The notes under the pieces are model-generated. The model was not told where the DNA came from and did no database searches. It worked only from the letters and a program-made list of their open reading frames with translations. Shown one piece after another: positions 6,567 to 15,297 of a DNA stretch of 18,655 nucleotides. Source of the stretch: an uncultured Desulfomonile sp. (lineage in GTDB: Bacteria; Desulfobacterota; Desulfomonilia; Desulfomonilales; Desulfomonilaceae); contig CALDNG010000184.1 of assembly GCA_937915285.1 (NCBI GenBank), positions 1-18,655 of the forward strand. The letters are read 5' to 3'. A program made the translations under genes and the position numbers. Position 1 is the first letter of the stretch. Every line of letters begins with the position of its first letter.

Positions 6567-7709
6567 ATGAGTCCAAACAATTCTGAAAAGGTTAATTCGG
6601 TCCCTCTTCTAGACCTTAAAGCCCAGTACCAGTCTATAAGAAATGAAATCTTACCGGTCGTCGAAAGAGTTTTTGAAAGCCAGTATTTTATCCTTGGTCC
6701 TGAGGTGGAAGGCCTGGAGCGGGAAGTTGCAGAGTATTGTGGCTCCAAATTTGCCGTAGGGGTTTCCTCCGGGACTGACGCATTGCTGGCCTCTCTCATG
6801 GCTTTCAGCATAGGACCCGGCGATGAGGTCATCACCACGCCATTCACCTTTTTTGCTACGGTCGGAAGCATCCTTAGACTGGGGGCTACCCCTGTTTTTG
6901 TGGATATTGACAGGGACACATACAACATTGATACCGCAAAAATAGCCAGGAAAATCACCACAAGAACCAAGGCGATAATGCCAGTGCATCTCTTTGGGCA
7001 GTCGGTAGACATGGACCCTGTCATGGAACTGGCTAAAAAATATGGGCTTGCGGTAATTGAGGATGCTGCACAGGCGATTGGGTCCGAATACATGGGCTCA
7101 CGCATTGGCAGTATCGGGAATGTCGGATGTTTTTCATTTTTTCCATCCAAAAACCTAGGCGGGTTCGGGGACGGCGGAATGATTACTACGAACGACCCTG
7201 CCACCGCAGAATTGTTAAGGCAGTTAAGAAACCAGGGTTCGGCCATTAGATATTTCCACGACATATTAGGGGCAAACTTTAGGTTGGACGCTCTGCAGGC
7301 TGCCATTTTGAGAATCAAGTTGAGACATTTGGATTCATGGACTGATAAACGCAGGGCCAACGCTGCCTATTACACCAAACGACTCCAGGAAACTGGAGTT
7401 GCCCCTAAATACGTGACGCCACCCAAGGTTATTTTTGAACGTCATGTCTTCAACCAGTATGTAATCAGGGCAAAGAATAGGGACTCCTTGAAAAACTTCC
7501 TTCTGGATAACAAAATTGTTACCGAGATATACTATCCCAAGCCAATGCATCTACAAGAGTGCCTGGGGAAGCACAAAATGGACCTGGGTTCTTTTCCTGT
7601 GAGCGAAACTGCGGCAGGCGAGGTTTTGGCTCTACCCATCTATCCTGAACTTACGCTTGACCAAAAGGAGCATGTAATCAAAACTATCCAGGAGTTTTAC
7701 GTGGGTTGA
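6567..7709 (+). CDS. DegT/DnrJ/EryC1/StrS-family PLP sugar aminotransferase
   Basis: A 380-residue fold-type I PLP enzyme that transfers an amino group, usually from glutamate, to a nucleotide-bound keto-sugar. Visible blocks are PLLDLKAQY (13-21), SSGTDALLASL (67-77, cofactor phosphate), TPFTFFATV (91-99), EDAAQAIGSEY (165-175, Asp against the pyridine nitrogen) and SFFPSKNLGGFGDGG (190-204), where Lys195 should form the Schiff base. FRLDALQAAIL is the usual later block. Length matches WbpE/VioA-type enzymes of surface-polysaccharide pathways. The ATG follows AGCGAGG by five bases. No other sugar-nucleotide gene is adjacent, so the substrate is open; the glycosyltransferase at 58 is too distant and generic to tie to it. 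Confidence 0.95.
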   Translation: MSPNNSEKVNSVPLLDLKAQYQSIRNEILPVVERVFESQYFILGPEVEGLEREVAEYCGSKFAVGVSSGTDALLASLMAFSIGPGDEVITTPFTFFATVGSILRLGATPVFVDIDRDTYNIDTAKIARKITTRTKAIMPVHLFGQSVDMDPVMELAKKYGLAVIEDAAQAIGSEYMGSRIGSIGNVGCFSFFPSKNLGGFGDGGMITTNDPATAELLRQLRNQGSAIRYFHDILGANFRLDALQAAILRIKLRHLDSWTDKRRANAAYYTKRLQETGVAPKYVTPPKVIFERHVFNQYVIRAKNRDSLKNFLLDNKIVTEIYYPKPMHLQECLGKHKMDLGSFPVSETAAGEVLALPIYPELTLDQKEHVIKTIQEFYVG

Positions 7710-7741
7710 AAGCGCTACCCGATAATTGAGGTAGGCGTTTC
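7708..7741 (+). terminator. Bulged hairpin at the aminotransferase stop codon
   Basis: GAAA-g-CGC-TACC (7708-7719) pairs with GGTA-g-GCG-TTTC (7730-7741): eleven base pairs with one bulged G on each side and a 10-base loop. The T residues are in the stem rather than after it. Likely part of the 3' end of the aminotransferase message. Confidence 0.35.
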
Positions 7742-7777
7742 AAACTAATGTAATGGGGTTTAGGTAATATCTATCAA

Positions 7778-7801
7778 AGGATTCCTGAGTGATGGAATCC
7801 T
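7778..7801. terminator. Hairpin between convergent genes, probable shared 3' end
   Basis: AGGATTCC (7778-7785) and GGAATCCT (7794-7801) form a perfect 8-bp stem with an 8-base loop, seven bases beyond the stop of the minus-strand ABC ATPase. In the minus direction only TTT follows the stem, so the T tract is weak. Position between two convergent transcripts favours a terminator role. Confidence 0.45.
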
Positions 7802-7807
7802 GGGTGT

Positions 7808-8512
7808 TTAGAATTCCAGTTCCAGCGAATCTGCCAGAGCGCCTTTGTCCAGGTACAGTCTTCTTTTTGATCTTTGGGCTGCTCTGGGATCATGGGTCAC
7901 CATGATTATCGTTTTCTCAAAAGATTCGTTTAGTTCCTGAAGCAGATCCAGGACTTCAGTTGCCGATTTTTTGTCCAAATCCCCGGTTGGTTCATCGGCG
8001 ACTAGAATTAGAGGGTCGGTAACTATTGCCCTGGCAATAGCCACCCTTTGCTGCTGTCCTCCAGATAGTTGCGATGGGTAATGATCCATCCGGTCGGACA
8101 GACCTACTGCCTCCAGCGCCGACACAGCGTGCTCTTTCCTTTCAGCCCTGCCCAGCGACGTCAGCAACAGAGGTAGCTCAACATTCTCAAGGGAGTTCAA
8201 GACCGGGATCAAATTGTAAAACTGGAAAATGAACCCCACATGCGTGGAGCGCCATTTGCTGAGCTGGGATTCGTTGAGTCCTGAAATATCGACCCCTCCG
8301 ACCATAAGAATACCCGAATCAGGGCCATCTATTCCCGCTATCAGATTCAGTAATGTAGTTTTTCCTGAACCGGACGGTCCCATCAGAGATAGGAACTCTC
8401 CATTCTGGACCTCAATTGATATGTCCCTAAGCACAGGGATGTCCTGAGATCCACGTCTGTAGGATTTGGATAGGTTTCTTATTTGAACTATGGGTTCGCC
8501 CACACGAGTCAT
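7808..8512 (-). CDS. ABC transporter ATP-binding protein, LolD/MacB/DevA type
   Basis: A 234-residue ABC ATPase that would power an FtsX/MacB-type permease. Walker A GPSGSGKT (45-52), Q-loop FQFYNLIP (96-103), signature LSGGQQQ (149-155), Walker B LILVADEP (168-175) with the catalytic Glu, D-loop GDLD (177-180) and a THD switch histidine (about 206) are all intact. The long Q-loop region [20 protein letters not shown] is typical of the lipoprotein/macrolide-export class. Its ATG shares one base with the adaptor gene's TGA (TGATG), so the two are translationally coupled. No permease gene follows; the next feature is a hairpin and a convergent gene. It must use a permease encoded elsewhere or the large one at 10997-13516. 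Confidence 0.95.
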   Translation of the reverse strand: MTRVGEPIVQIRNLSKSYRRGSQDIPVLRDISIEVQNGEFLSLMGPSGSGKTTLLNLIAGIDGPDSGILMVGGVDISGLNESQLSKWRSTHVGFIFQFYNLIPVLNSLENVELPLLLTSLGRAERKEHAVSALEAVGLSDRMDHYPSQLSGGQQQRVAIARAIVTDPLILVADEPTGDLDKKSATEVLDLLQELNESFEKTIIMVTHDPRAAQRSKRRLYLDKGALADSLELEF

Positions 8513-9732
8513 CAGTCTTTTGCCTTGACTTTCATGTTGTCATGTATCTTATCGCTCAATTTCGCTATGACCAGGTCCCCCTCTTTGAGACCAGCCAGTA
8601 CCTCGGCAATTTCATTCCACATCCTGCCAAGTTTCACTGGCTTTCTTTTTGCCACTCCATTTTCTATCTGGAATACATAATCATTTCCGGGTTCTTTTTT
8701 TATTGCCGAAACGGGAACTCCCAGAAAGGGTATGTTCTCGCCTTCGGTTAATGGTCTGGAAAGAAACGCCACCTTTGAACTCATTTCAGGCAGGACCTTT
8801 TCACTGAGTGTTTCGAATTTTACCTTGGTAAGTACGGTTGCTTTTGATCTGTCAGCCGTCGGGACGATCATGTGAACCTTGCCTGGGAATCTGTCATTGG
8901 GAAAGGCGTCTAGTCTGATTTCGGCAGGACCGCCAAGTTTGACTTTTTCCAAGCTGGACTCAGCCACATCAACTTCCACCATGAGAGATTGCATGTCAGC
9001 CATGCTGACAACCGAGGCCTTGGCGTTCAAAGAGGCCCCCATTGGCGCCACAACCTCGCCTTCCTCGGCGCTTTTTGTAAGTATCACGCCATCAAATGGA
9101 GCCAGTATGTATGACTGTTCCAGATTCACTTCGGCAACCTTGACGGAGGCCTCACTCTTTTCAACACTGAATTTAGCGGAAGTTTCAGCGGCGAGTGCTT
9201 TTTTGTATCTGGCTTCAGCGGAATCAACCGCCTGAACGGATACTGATCCAGACTGCTTCAGCGAACTTTGTCGGTTATAATTGAGGGTAGCGTCATCCAG
9301 TTCGGCTACTGCATTCTTGAGGTTTGCCGAGGCAACCCTAAGATTTGCTCTGGCCTCATCCAATGTGGCTTTAAGATCACGGTTCTCCAGTTGCGCTATC
9401 GTGTCGCCCTGCTTCACACTCTTGCCCTCTTCAACATAAAGTTTCTCCAGACGTCCGGTAGCCTTTGACGATACAGCGGCCTTGCGCTGGGCCACCACAT
9501 ATCCACTAGCGTTGAGAATGGTGAGCGCCTTTGACGGATAGGTCATGCTGACTTTGGCCGCATAAACCTCCACTGGGCTTTTCAGAAAACCGGTCCATAG
9601 AGCGACGGCAACAATCACTACCAATATTGTTAATACGAATAACCCTATAAACAGCCTTTTCCCTAGAAAACTGCTTTTGTTCCATTTCTGATCACTATTT
9701 ATTCTAAGTTTCGACAGATCTTCGTTTTTCAT
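8512..9732 (-). CDS. HlyD/RND-type periplasmic adaptor subunit (membrane fusion protein)
   Basis: A 406-residue adaptor that would bridge an inner-membrane ABC exporter to an outer-membrane channel. After a cytoplasmic tail comes one membrane anchor (about 26-48). The first lipoyl/barrel-sandwich half is about 75-117 (ASGYVVAQRK, ATGRLEKLYVEEGKSV, KQGDTIAQLE). An Ala/Lys/Glu-rich alpha-helical hairpin spans about 118-205, and the second lipoyl half (SYILAPFDGVILTKSAEEGEVV) about 207-228. A beta-barrel region with VEVDVAESSLEKV and a C-terminal membrane-proximal part follow. It is coupled to the ATPase downstream, the DevB-DevA or MacA-like arrangement, but the partner permease is missing here. 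No clear Shine-Dalgarno lies before the ATG. An unlinked TolC-type channel would be needed. Confidence 0.94.
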   Translation of the reverse strand: MKNEDLSKLRINSDQKWNKSSFLGKRLFIGLFVLTILVVIVAVALWTGFLKSPVEVYAAKVSMTYPSKALTILNASGYVVAQRKAAVSSKATGRLEKLYVEEGKSVKQGDTIAQLENRDLKATLDEARANLRVASANLKNAVAELDDATLNYNRQSSLKQSGSVSVQAVDSAEARYKKALAAETSAKFSVEKSEASVKVAEVNLEQSYILAPFDGVILTKSAEEGEVVAPMGASLNAKASVVSMADMQSLMVEVDVAESSLEKVKLGGPAEIRLDAFPNDRFPGKVHMIVPTADRSKATVLTKVKFETLSEKVLPEMSSKVAFLSRPLTEGENIPFLGVPVSAIKKEPGNDYVFQIENGVAKRKPVKLGRMWNEIAEVLAGLKEGDLVIAKLSDKIHDNMKVKAKD

Positions 9733-9946
9733 GGTTATTTGCTCGTATTGTTAATTTCTTGTCGCCGCAGTCAGACCTACAATCACCACTTGTATTATGA
9801 TTTCAAAGAATATAACATAAATCTTTGTTAGTCTCTGCGATCAATCAATTCATCTGGAGATCGTTTGGTTTTTTGTCGACGACCATGATCGGATATCCAG
9901 ATTTCCGTCCCGATAAACGCGTTGGCGCTTAATTCTGGAGTAAAAT

Positions 9947-10690
9947 TTGCGGCCTCAAGGCAAATCTGTTTTCAGGGTTGTTTTGACTGCACTTGGACTT
10001 GTGGTTGTTACTCCCGTGCTTTCAATACCCATGCTTGTATCCGCTCTTTTTTTCAAACCTGGCAAATTCGCATTTTTCATCATGAGAACATGGAGCAGAA
10101 TCATTTCTGCTCTCATGGGACTGAGGTTTTCCGTTTACGGGACTGAAAATATAGAGCCCGAAACCTCTTATATCGTAACCCCAAACCATCAGGGAATTGC
10201 AGATATTCATGCAATGGCCAGCGCTCTTCCAATCCCATTCAGATGGGTGTTGAAAAAGGAGTTGTTAAAAATACCGATATTCGGGTGGGCGCTATGGTCG
10301 ACCGGACCCATAGCCATCGACAGGTCCAATACAGCGTCTTCCATAGAGACTCTCAAAAGGGAAAAGGACGAAAAACTCAAGGATGGATGGTCTGTTTTGA
10401 TTTATCCCGAAGGTACCCGCACGCCTGATGGTAATTTACTGGAATTCAAGAAGGGCGCCTTCATGATGGCAGTTCAGTCAGGTATCCCAATACTGCCGGT
10501 TGTGTGCAATGGGGCCTTCAAGATATTGCCAAAAAAATCTATAGCATTTCGTCGTGGGCACGTAACCCTCACAATTTGTCCGCCCATCCCGACCAAAGGA
10601 CTCTCGGAAAAGGATGTGCCGGAACTCATGTCAAAAACCCGTCAGGCCATTCTCACCGAACTCAGAACTGATTATGACCCTTTTTGTTGA
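9947..10690 (+). CDS. 1-acyl-sn-glycerol-3-phosphate acyltransferase-like (PlsC family)
   Basis: A 247-residue membrane-bound acyltransferase of the PlsC/LPLAT family, which adds a fatty acyl chain to lysophosphatidate or a related acceptor in phospholipid synthesis. The catalytic block is NHQGIAD (80-86), an H(x4)D motif with His81 and Asp86. The substrate-binding block YPEGTRTPDG (153-162) follows GPIAIDRS (120-127), and ILPVVCNGA (182-190) is motif IV. One or two hydrophobic segments near 8-35 should anchor it. The start is TTG at 9947, seven bases after TGGAG (9936-9940). It lies on the plus strand in the middle of a minus-strand ABC export region, so it interrupts that cluster. Whether it makes ordinary phosphatidate or modifies an exported lipid is unknown. 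Confidence 0.95.
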   Translation: MRPQGKSVFRVVLTALGLVVVTPVLSIPMLVSALFFKPGKFAFFIMRTWSRIISALMGLRFSVYGTENIEPETSYIVTPNHQGIADIHAMASALPIPFRWVLKKELLKIPIFGWALWSTGPIAIDRSNTASSIETLKREKDEKLKDGWSVLIYPEGTRTPDGNLLEFKKGAFMMAVQSGIPILPVVCNGAFKILPKKSIAFRRGHVTLTICPPIPTKGLSEKDVPELMSKTRQAILTELRTDYDPFC

Positions 10691-10761
10691 ATCCACGCAG
10701 ACTGAGGACTAACCGGTTATGAAAACCTGATTTTTCAAGAAGGGTCGATCATACAGGGATT

Positions 10762-10977
10762 TCAATCAGTTTCTACCTCCTCGAGAGGCTCCCTTCCGTG
10801 TTTTCTGACAAAACTCTCAAATGCAATTTTGTATGAATCCTCTCGGGAAGACACATTTTTTGCTGAAGAGATCTGAGCCTCCAAAACCTCTTTTGCCTTG
10901 GCAAGTCTATCCGTGTCACCCTCTTTAGCCGTCTGGTCCACCCATTCAAGAGCTTTAAGTATTTCTGATTTGTTCAA
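10762..10977 (-). CDS. Small helical protein of unknown function, last gene of the permease block
   Basis: A 71-residue charged protein I do not recognise. It is mostly predicted helix: LKALEWVDQTAKEGDTDRL and then AKAKEVLEAQISSAKN could form a short helical hairpin, ending in an acidic tail (EEVETD). No cysteine, signal peptide or membrane segment is present, so it should be cytoplasmic. The start is TTG at 10977: AAGGAG (minus strand, 10990-10985) lies 7 bases upstream, a good site. It begins 19 bases after the permease stop, which makes co-transcription with the permease and ATPase likely. Possible roles are a small regulatory partner of the exporter or an unrelated passenger. Confidence 0.75.
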   Translation of the reverse strand: MNKSEILKALEWVDQTAKEGDTDRLAKAKEVLEAQISSAKNVSSREDSYKIAFESFVRKHGREPLEEVETD

Positions 10978-10996
10978 CCTTTTTCTCCTTTTGTTA

Positions 10997-13516
10997 TTAT
11001 TCCTCTTTTAGTGTAGGGGCAGTCCTGATTTTCATGAGTTTTAATGTCGGATAAAGTGAAGACGCAAAACAGGCCGCAATAGTTAGCGACAATGTTTCAA
11101 CAAAAACCCACGGATTAAGTCTTATGTCTATGGACCACCCGAAAGATCGGTAATTTATAGCATGAACTATGATGTAAGTGAGAACCGTTCCACTCACTGA
11201 GGCGATAAGGAATGCTGAAAACCCCATTATCAAGCCTTGGTAAATGTTCATTCGACCAAGCTCGCCGGATGTCAAACCGAGGTAACCGAGCACCCTTATG
11301 TCGCGTGAGCGCTCCATGAGAATCGCCATCATGGCCGTAGCCACTCCCAGCAATCCCACCAGTAGAGAAACACCTTTCAGAGTAGCCGTAGGAGCAAATG
11401 TCTTGTCGAAAATACCAAGAACCGTTTCCCGCATCTGTGAATTGGACACGACGGTTTTCTCCAGCCCCCTGAAATCATTCATTATGGATGTTTTGACCTC
11501 ATCCGTGGAAACCCCTGGCTTGAGAAACAGCGCTATGGACTGAACCCGGTCGTCTCCCCACAATTTCTTGTATATATTCCGATCAATCTGAACAGTCCCC
11601 TGATCAGAAGAATAGTCCCTAGTCACTGCTACCACCGGGAATTCAACCGCTCCCTGAGGTGTTGGTATCCGGACCTTTTCACCTGCCCTGATCCCAGACT
11701 TGAAACTCAAAGATTCCGATATGAACGCCGACCCTTTGGGGAGTTCATTCCATGCATCTTCCGATCCCTCAATAAAATGAAACCGCGCTTTATCCTTGAG
11801 GAGTTCTGATTCCAGGACCCTCAATTTTGCCAATCTGTCATTGATGTAGATGTCGAAAGTTGAATATTTTTCAAGAGACGCCACTCTTGGATCAGCCTGA
11901 AGCTTCATCATGAGATCGTCAGGCAGCGGATGATCCCATTTGGTGGTGTCGGGAGAAATATAGATGTCTCCCTGAAGGGACCCATCGAGCCACGAGGCTA
12001 CAGATCCTCTAAAACTGTAAATCATGGTGTCTACACCAATGGTCATCGACAATGCGACGGCCAGGGCAGCCACTGCTATGCTGGTCCTGCTGAGAGACGC
12101 CTTGATGTTTCGAGCGGCCAAAAACCCTATCAATGAACCGATGACCCTCTTTAGAACACTTCCCAAATGGTGGGTAAATATCGAGAGACTCGCCGGCGTC
12201 ATAAGCGCAAAAGCGAATGTCATTCCAAAAGCCGCCGCAAAACCCCAGAAAATTGAAAACCTCGAAGCCCAGGCGCCCAGCACAGACGCTATAAAGAAGA
12301 GAGTACCCAAAGCTAGCAGCCATTTCTTGAGGCTACTTACCCGATCTTCTATGCTTTGTCTTTTTATTCCCAGAACAGGAGGAGTGACTGCAACTTCCAG
12401 CGCTGGAAGAATTACACCGATCAGTGTGGCCACTAAACCGACCCCTACACCGCTGAGAACAATAGGAACGGTCAGATGGACCCCACCGACATTGACCTGA
12501 TAGTACAACTGACTGATGGTGCTCGAAACCATGCTAATACTGAAATGAGCGACCAGGTATCCGAAAACAACTCCAAGGAGGCTACCGGCAGCGCTTAGCA
12601 GAAGGGACTCCGTTATGAATGCGCCCACCAATCCCCTGGTGTCGGAACCAAGCGTGAGCAGTAAAGACATATCTTCCCGACGTGAAAGCACCGAAAACAT
12701 TGAGAAATTGTAAATGAGGAATACCCCTACGAATAGGGCGATCAGACTCATTGCGGCAAGGTTTAGCTGAAACGAATAAAGCATCGCGTTGAGTGTAGCT
12801 TTCCTGGTATTTGCGTCAGCGAGGGTAAGTCCATCAGGTAGCGCTTTCCTGAGAGTTTCAGGGTCTCCCCTCAGAACCAGGTCTATCCTGTCAAGCCTGC
12901 CTATACGACCGAAAAGCTCCTGAGCCGAAGCTATATCCATTACGGCCAAATTTTCACTGAGATTGCCCGAAACCGAGGCTCTTATTATGCCGACCAACAG
13001 TATTTTCTTCTCTAGGCCCGCTTTTAGAAGTGTTAAATGTGCCCCGGGTTTCAAATTATGTTTTTGGGCCAGTTCTTCTGACATGTAGATGGATGGAATG
13101 GGACCGGCCAACAGGGACGTAAAAGCTGTATCGTCACTCTCTTGGGGCGTCCACCCCCTGAAAGAGGGATCCAGAAATGGATCTATACCCAGAAAACGGA
13201 TTGAATCAGACCCTGTTTCCGCAGTGGTTGCCATGACATCAATTATAGGGGATGCGGCCGAAACCATTGGATGTTTCCAAATGGACCTGAATTCCTTCTC
13301 GTCAATTCGCCCATATTGTGAGACAACCGAGTGCGAGGCTTTCCCTGACAGGAAATCTATGGAAGCTGAAAAGGAGGCCAGGGCCGAACCGTTTATCAGT
13401 TCCACCGCTATGACTATACCAACCCCCAGAGAAATTCCCATGAGGCATAGCAAAGCCAACAGAGAGTGTTTCTTGTAGTATCTGAGATTGAATTTCAACA
13501 AGGTAGCAAGTGTCAT
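10997..13516 (-). CDS. Large FtsX/MacB-type ABC transporter permease (YbbP-like)
   Basis: An 839-residue permease with two FtsX-like halves in one chain, like YbbP (about 800 residues). Hydrophobic segments lie near 18-40, 252-275, 297-325, 348-375, 398-418, 422-446, 475-500, 713-735, 757-785 and 802-824: ten in all. Large extracytoplasmic domains occupy about 45-245 and 505-710, the MacB_PCD-like regions. LSRREDMSLLLTLG (277-290) and MERSRDIRVLGYLGLT (734-749) are the paired coupling-helix segments that contact the ATPase in each half. Transporters of this type extrude or extract lipids and lipoproteins from the membrane rather than small solutes. The ATPase gene ends 114 bases upstream. No strong ribosome site precedes the ATG. 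Substrate is unknown. Confidence 0.95.
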   Translation of the reverse strand: MTLATLLKFNLRYYKKHSLLALLCLMGISLGVGIVIAVELINGSALASFSASIDFLSGKASHSVVSQYGRIDEKEFRSIWKHPMVSAASPIIDVMATTAETGSDSIRFLGIDPFLDPSFRGWTPQESDDTAFTSLLAGPIPSIYMSEELAQKHNLKPGAHLTLLKAGLEKKILLVGIIRASVSGNLSENLAVMDIASAQELFGRIGRLDRIDLVLRGDPETLRKALPDGLTLADANTRKATLNAMLYSFQLNLAAMSLIALFVGVFLIYNFSMFSVLSRREDMSLLLTLGSDTRGLVGAFITESLLLSAAGSLLGVVFGYLVAHFSISMVSSTISQLYYQVNVGGVHLTVPIVLSGVGVGLVATLIGVILPALEVAVTPPVLGIKRQSIEDRVSSLKKWLLALGTLFFIASVLGAWASRFSIFWGFAAAFGMTFAFALMTPASLSIFTHHLGSVLKRVIGSLIGFLAARNIKASLSRTSIAVAALAVALSMTIGVDTMIYSFRGSVASWLDGSLQGDIYISPDTTKWDHPLPDDLMMKLQADPRVASLEKYSTFDIYINDRLAKLRVLESELLKDKARFHFIEGSEDAWNELPKGSAFISESLSFKSGIRAGEKVRIPTPQGAVEFPVVAVTRDYSSDQGTVQIDRNIYKKLWGDDRVQSIALFLKPGVSTDEVKTSIMNDFRGLEKTVVSNSQMRETVLGIFDKTFAPTATLKGVSLLVGLLGVATAMMAILMERSRDIRVLGYLGLTSGELGRMNIYQGLIMGFSAFLIASVSGTVLTYIIVHAINYRSFGWSIDIRLNPWVFVETLSLTIAACFASSLYPTLKLMKIRTAPTLKEE

Positions 13517-13559
13517 GGTTTAGTTCAACTAATTCTGTTTGTTACTATTTTCGACCAAG

Positions 13560-13577
13560 ACGCCTGGGGACAGGCGT
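13560..13577 (-). promoter_or_regulatory. Perfect 7-bp hairpin between ATPase and permease genes
   Basis: ACGCCTG (13560-13566) and CAGGCGT (13571-13577) form a perfect stem around a 4-base loop, in the 114-base gap between two genes that should be made together. No T run follows in the minus direction. It may be an RNA processing or stability element that sets different levels of ATPase and permease. Confidence 0.35.
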
Positions 13578-13630
13578 AATACAGGCTGCAATTAAATTCT
13601 TTATTGCGATCTGTGCCCCAGTAATGAGCC

Positions 13631-14314
13631 CTAGTTTAGAGATGGTTCTAATTCCAGTCGACCGGATCTTAACCGATAATGTTTTGGAGCAATCCACAAG
13701 GCATCCGGACTATGTGTAACCATTATCAGGCTCGCGTTACTCATGGAACTCACTTCGTCTATCAATTTCAGTATGGTTGCGCCAGTGTCCTGATCAAGGT
13801 TACCGGTCGGCTCATCTGCCAGGATAAGTTTTGGATTCTTCACTAATGCACGGGCAATTGCAACTCTCTGTTGTTCCCCTCCACTAAGTAGCTCGGGGAA
13901 TTTTCCCCAGGAGTCGGCCAATCCGACAGCCGCCAGAAGATCTCTGGCCTTTTTGTGATCCTTGTCCCCGATAAGTTCAAGTGGCAGGGTTAAATTTTCG
14001 CCAACAGTCAGTGTCGGGAACAGATTAAACGATTGAAATATGAATCCAACCTCTTTACGCCTGTAATCCGCCAGATCAAAGCTGGACAGGGATGTCAACT
14101 CTTTGGAATTGAAGAAAACTTTCCCAGAGGTCGGAGTGTCCACACCACCGACTATGTTAAGGAACGTGCTCTTACCAGAGCCGCTTTTACCTAGCAATAT
14201 CATCCTCTCGCCCTGTTGTAGCTCAAGGCTCACCGAATCAAGAGGAAAAACCTCACATGTCGGGCCACTCGAATAACATTTTGAAACATTCTCAAGTCTT
14301 ATTAATTCTGGCAT
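13631..14314 (-). CDS. ABC transporter ATP-binding protein, LolD/YbbA type
   Basis: The ATPase partner of the large permease downstream. From Met at 14314 it is 227 residues, the usual length of LolD/YbbA proteins, starting [18 protein letters not shown] at 14368 would add 18 polar residues without a better ribosome site, so I prefer the ATG, though neither has a good Shine-Dalgarno. Walker [10 protein letters not shown] (42-50), Q-loop [20 protein letters not shown], signature [15 protein letters not shown], Walker [14 protein letters not shown] and the switch histidine in VTHSPDA are intact. It is clearly a different sequence from the other ATPase in the window (7808-8512), not a recent copy. 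The gene lies between the exported 268-residue protein and the permease on one strand. Confidence 0.94.
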   Translation of the reverse strand: MPELIRLENVSKCYSSGPTCEVFPLDSVSLELQQGERMILLGKSGSGKSTFLNIVGGVDTPTSGKVFFNSKELTSLSSFDLADYRRKEVGFIFQSFNLFPTLTVGENLTLPLELIGDKDHKKARDLLAAVGLADSWGKFPELLSGGEQQRVAIARALVKNPKLILADEPTGNLDQDTGATILKLIDEVSSMSNASLIMVTHSPDALWIAPKHYRLRSGRLELEPSLN

Positions 14315-14407
14315 ATTTTTGGGCTGCTTTCGCTTGCTATCCTGATCTGTTTGAGCACGGTTTGTCAAGTCCGGGAAACTCTGGCGCGGATTCCAGACTA
14401 CGAACGA

Positions 14408-15214
14408 TCAACGATTGTTCCTCTTTTCGTTTATAACCTTCTGATTTTCGGAATTACCGTAAATTCTTTTGAGCTTCTTCTGGAAATACTCGCTCCTTTT
14501 CTTTCTGAACAACATGTAATCGTTTTCAGCAGGAAGCTTGTTATCATTTACCAGTAACCACAGGTTTGTGATTGTAACCTGTTCAAGGACAAAGCCAAGG
14601 CGCATACATATAAGTTCCCCTTCCGACAGTTTGCCTATCTCCTCGTCCAGTTGTGCTGCAGTGGGTTCGGCTTGCCTGTATATTGAATCCCGAAAGCCTG
14701 GATCCGACATCAACTCAACGGGATGCTTCCTTCGTTTGTCGGCCAAAAGCCTGGCCGCTTCTATGACTCGGTAAAAATCTCGTTTGATCAGAGGGATCCC
14801 GTATGAAACTATCTTGTCAGCCGAAGCCTTTAGTCCCATAAGTTTCTTTTTCTCTTCTGCGGAGAATGCGATTGAATACGGTAAGGAATCTATGTTCTTC
14901 TGGACATCACGAAGCTTGTGGACCTGTTCTTCCAAAAAAATCAGGCTCTCCACGGGGCCTTTTTCAACCTGCTTCACAAAGAAAATCAGGGAAGGATGCT
15001 GGGGCAATAACTGATTGGTGACATTCTGGTTGACTTCAGTGAGTTCATTTCTCAGGAATGACTCCAGGATTACCTTATTATTCTCCTTCATGATTTCTTT
15101 GGATATTTCAGAATCCGTCAGTTCTCGCGCCATCAAGTTGCTATCCAACAAGCATGAAAAAATAATAGCAAATAATAAAAGCCCCAGGGGCTTAACGGAA
15201 AACTTAAATGTCAT
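14408..15214 (-). CDS. Exported protein of unknown function, first gene of the ABC permease block
   Basis: A 268-residue protein I do not recognise. It starts with a signal peptide: MTFKFSVKP, then a hydrophobic stretch GLLLFAIIFSCLL, with a plausible signal-peptidase site after SNLMA. The mature part is rich in Glu, Lys and Leu and looks wholly helical, with segments such as RDVQKNIDSLPYSIAF and DKIVSYGIPLIKRDFYRVIE. It should therefore be a periplasmic helical protein. The ATG at 15214 is preceded by AGGAG eight bases upstream (minus strand 15227-15223); longer in-frame starts exist but lack this. It lies 93 bases before the ATPase gene and probably shares its transcript, so it may be a periplasmic partner of that exporter. 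That role is inference from position. Confidence 0.8.
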   Translation of the reverse strand: MTFKFSVKPLGLLLFAIIFSCLLDSNLMARELTDSEISKEIMKENNKVILESFLRNELTEVNQNVTNQLLPQHPSLIFFVKQVEKGPVESLIFLEEQVHKLRDVQKNIDSLPYSIAFSAEEKKKLMGLKASADKIVSYGIPLIKRDFYRVIEAARLLADKRRKHPVELMSDPGFRDSIYRQAEPTAAQLDEEIGKLSEGELICMRLGFVLEQVTITNLWLLVNDNKLPAENDYMLFRKKRSEYFQKKLKRIYGNSENQKVINEKRNNR

Positions 15215-15297
15215 TTTCTGGTCTCCTGTCTTTAGGTTTGGATAGTAGTCCCCATTCCATCTCATCGAATCCGACCCTGAATAGCGAAAATTCCTCA

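Noticed and set aside
10715..10735. GGTT/AACC stem followed by TTTTT after the acyltransferase
   Set aside because: Four-base stem with two bases between the stem and the T run; too weak to call a terminator.
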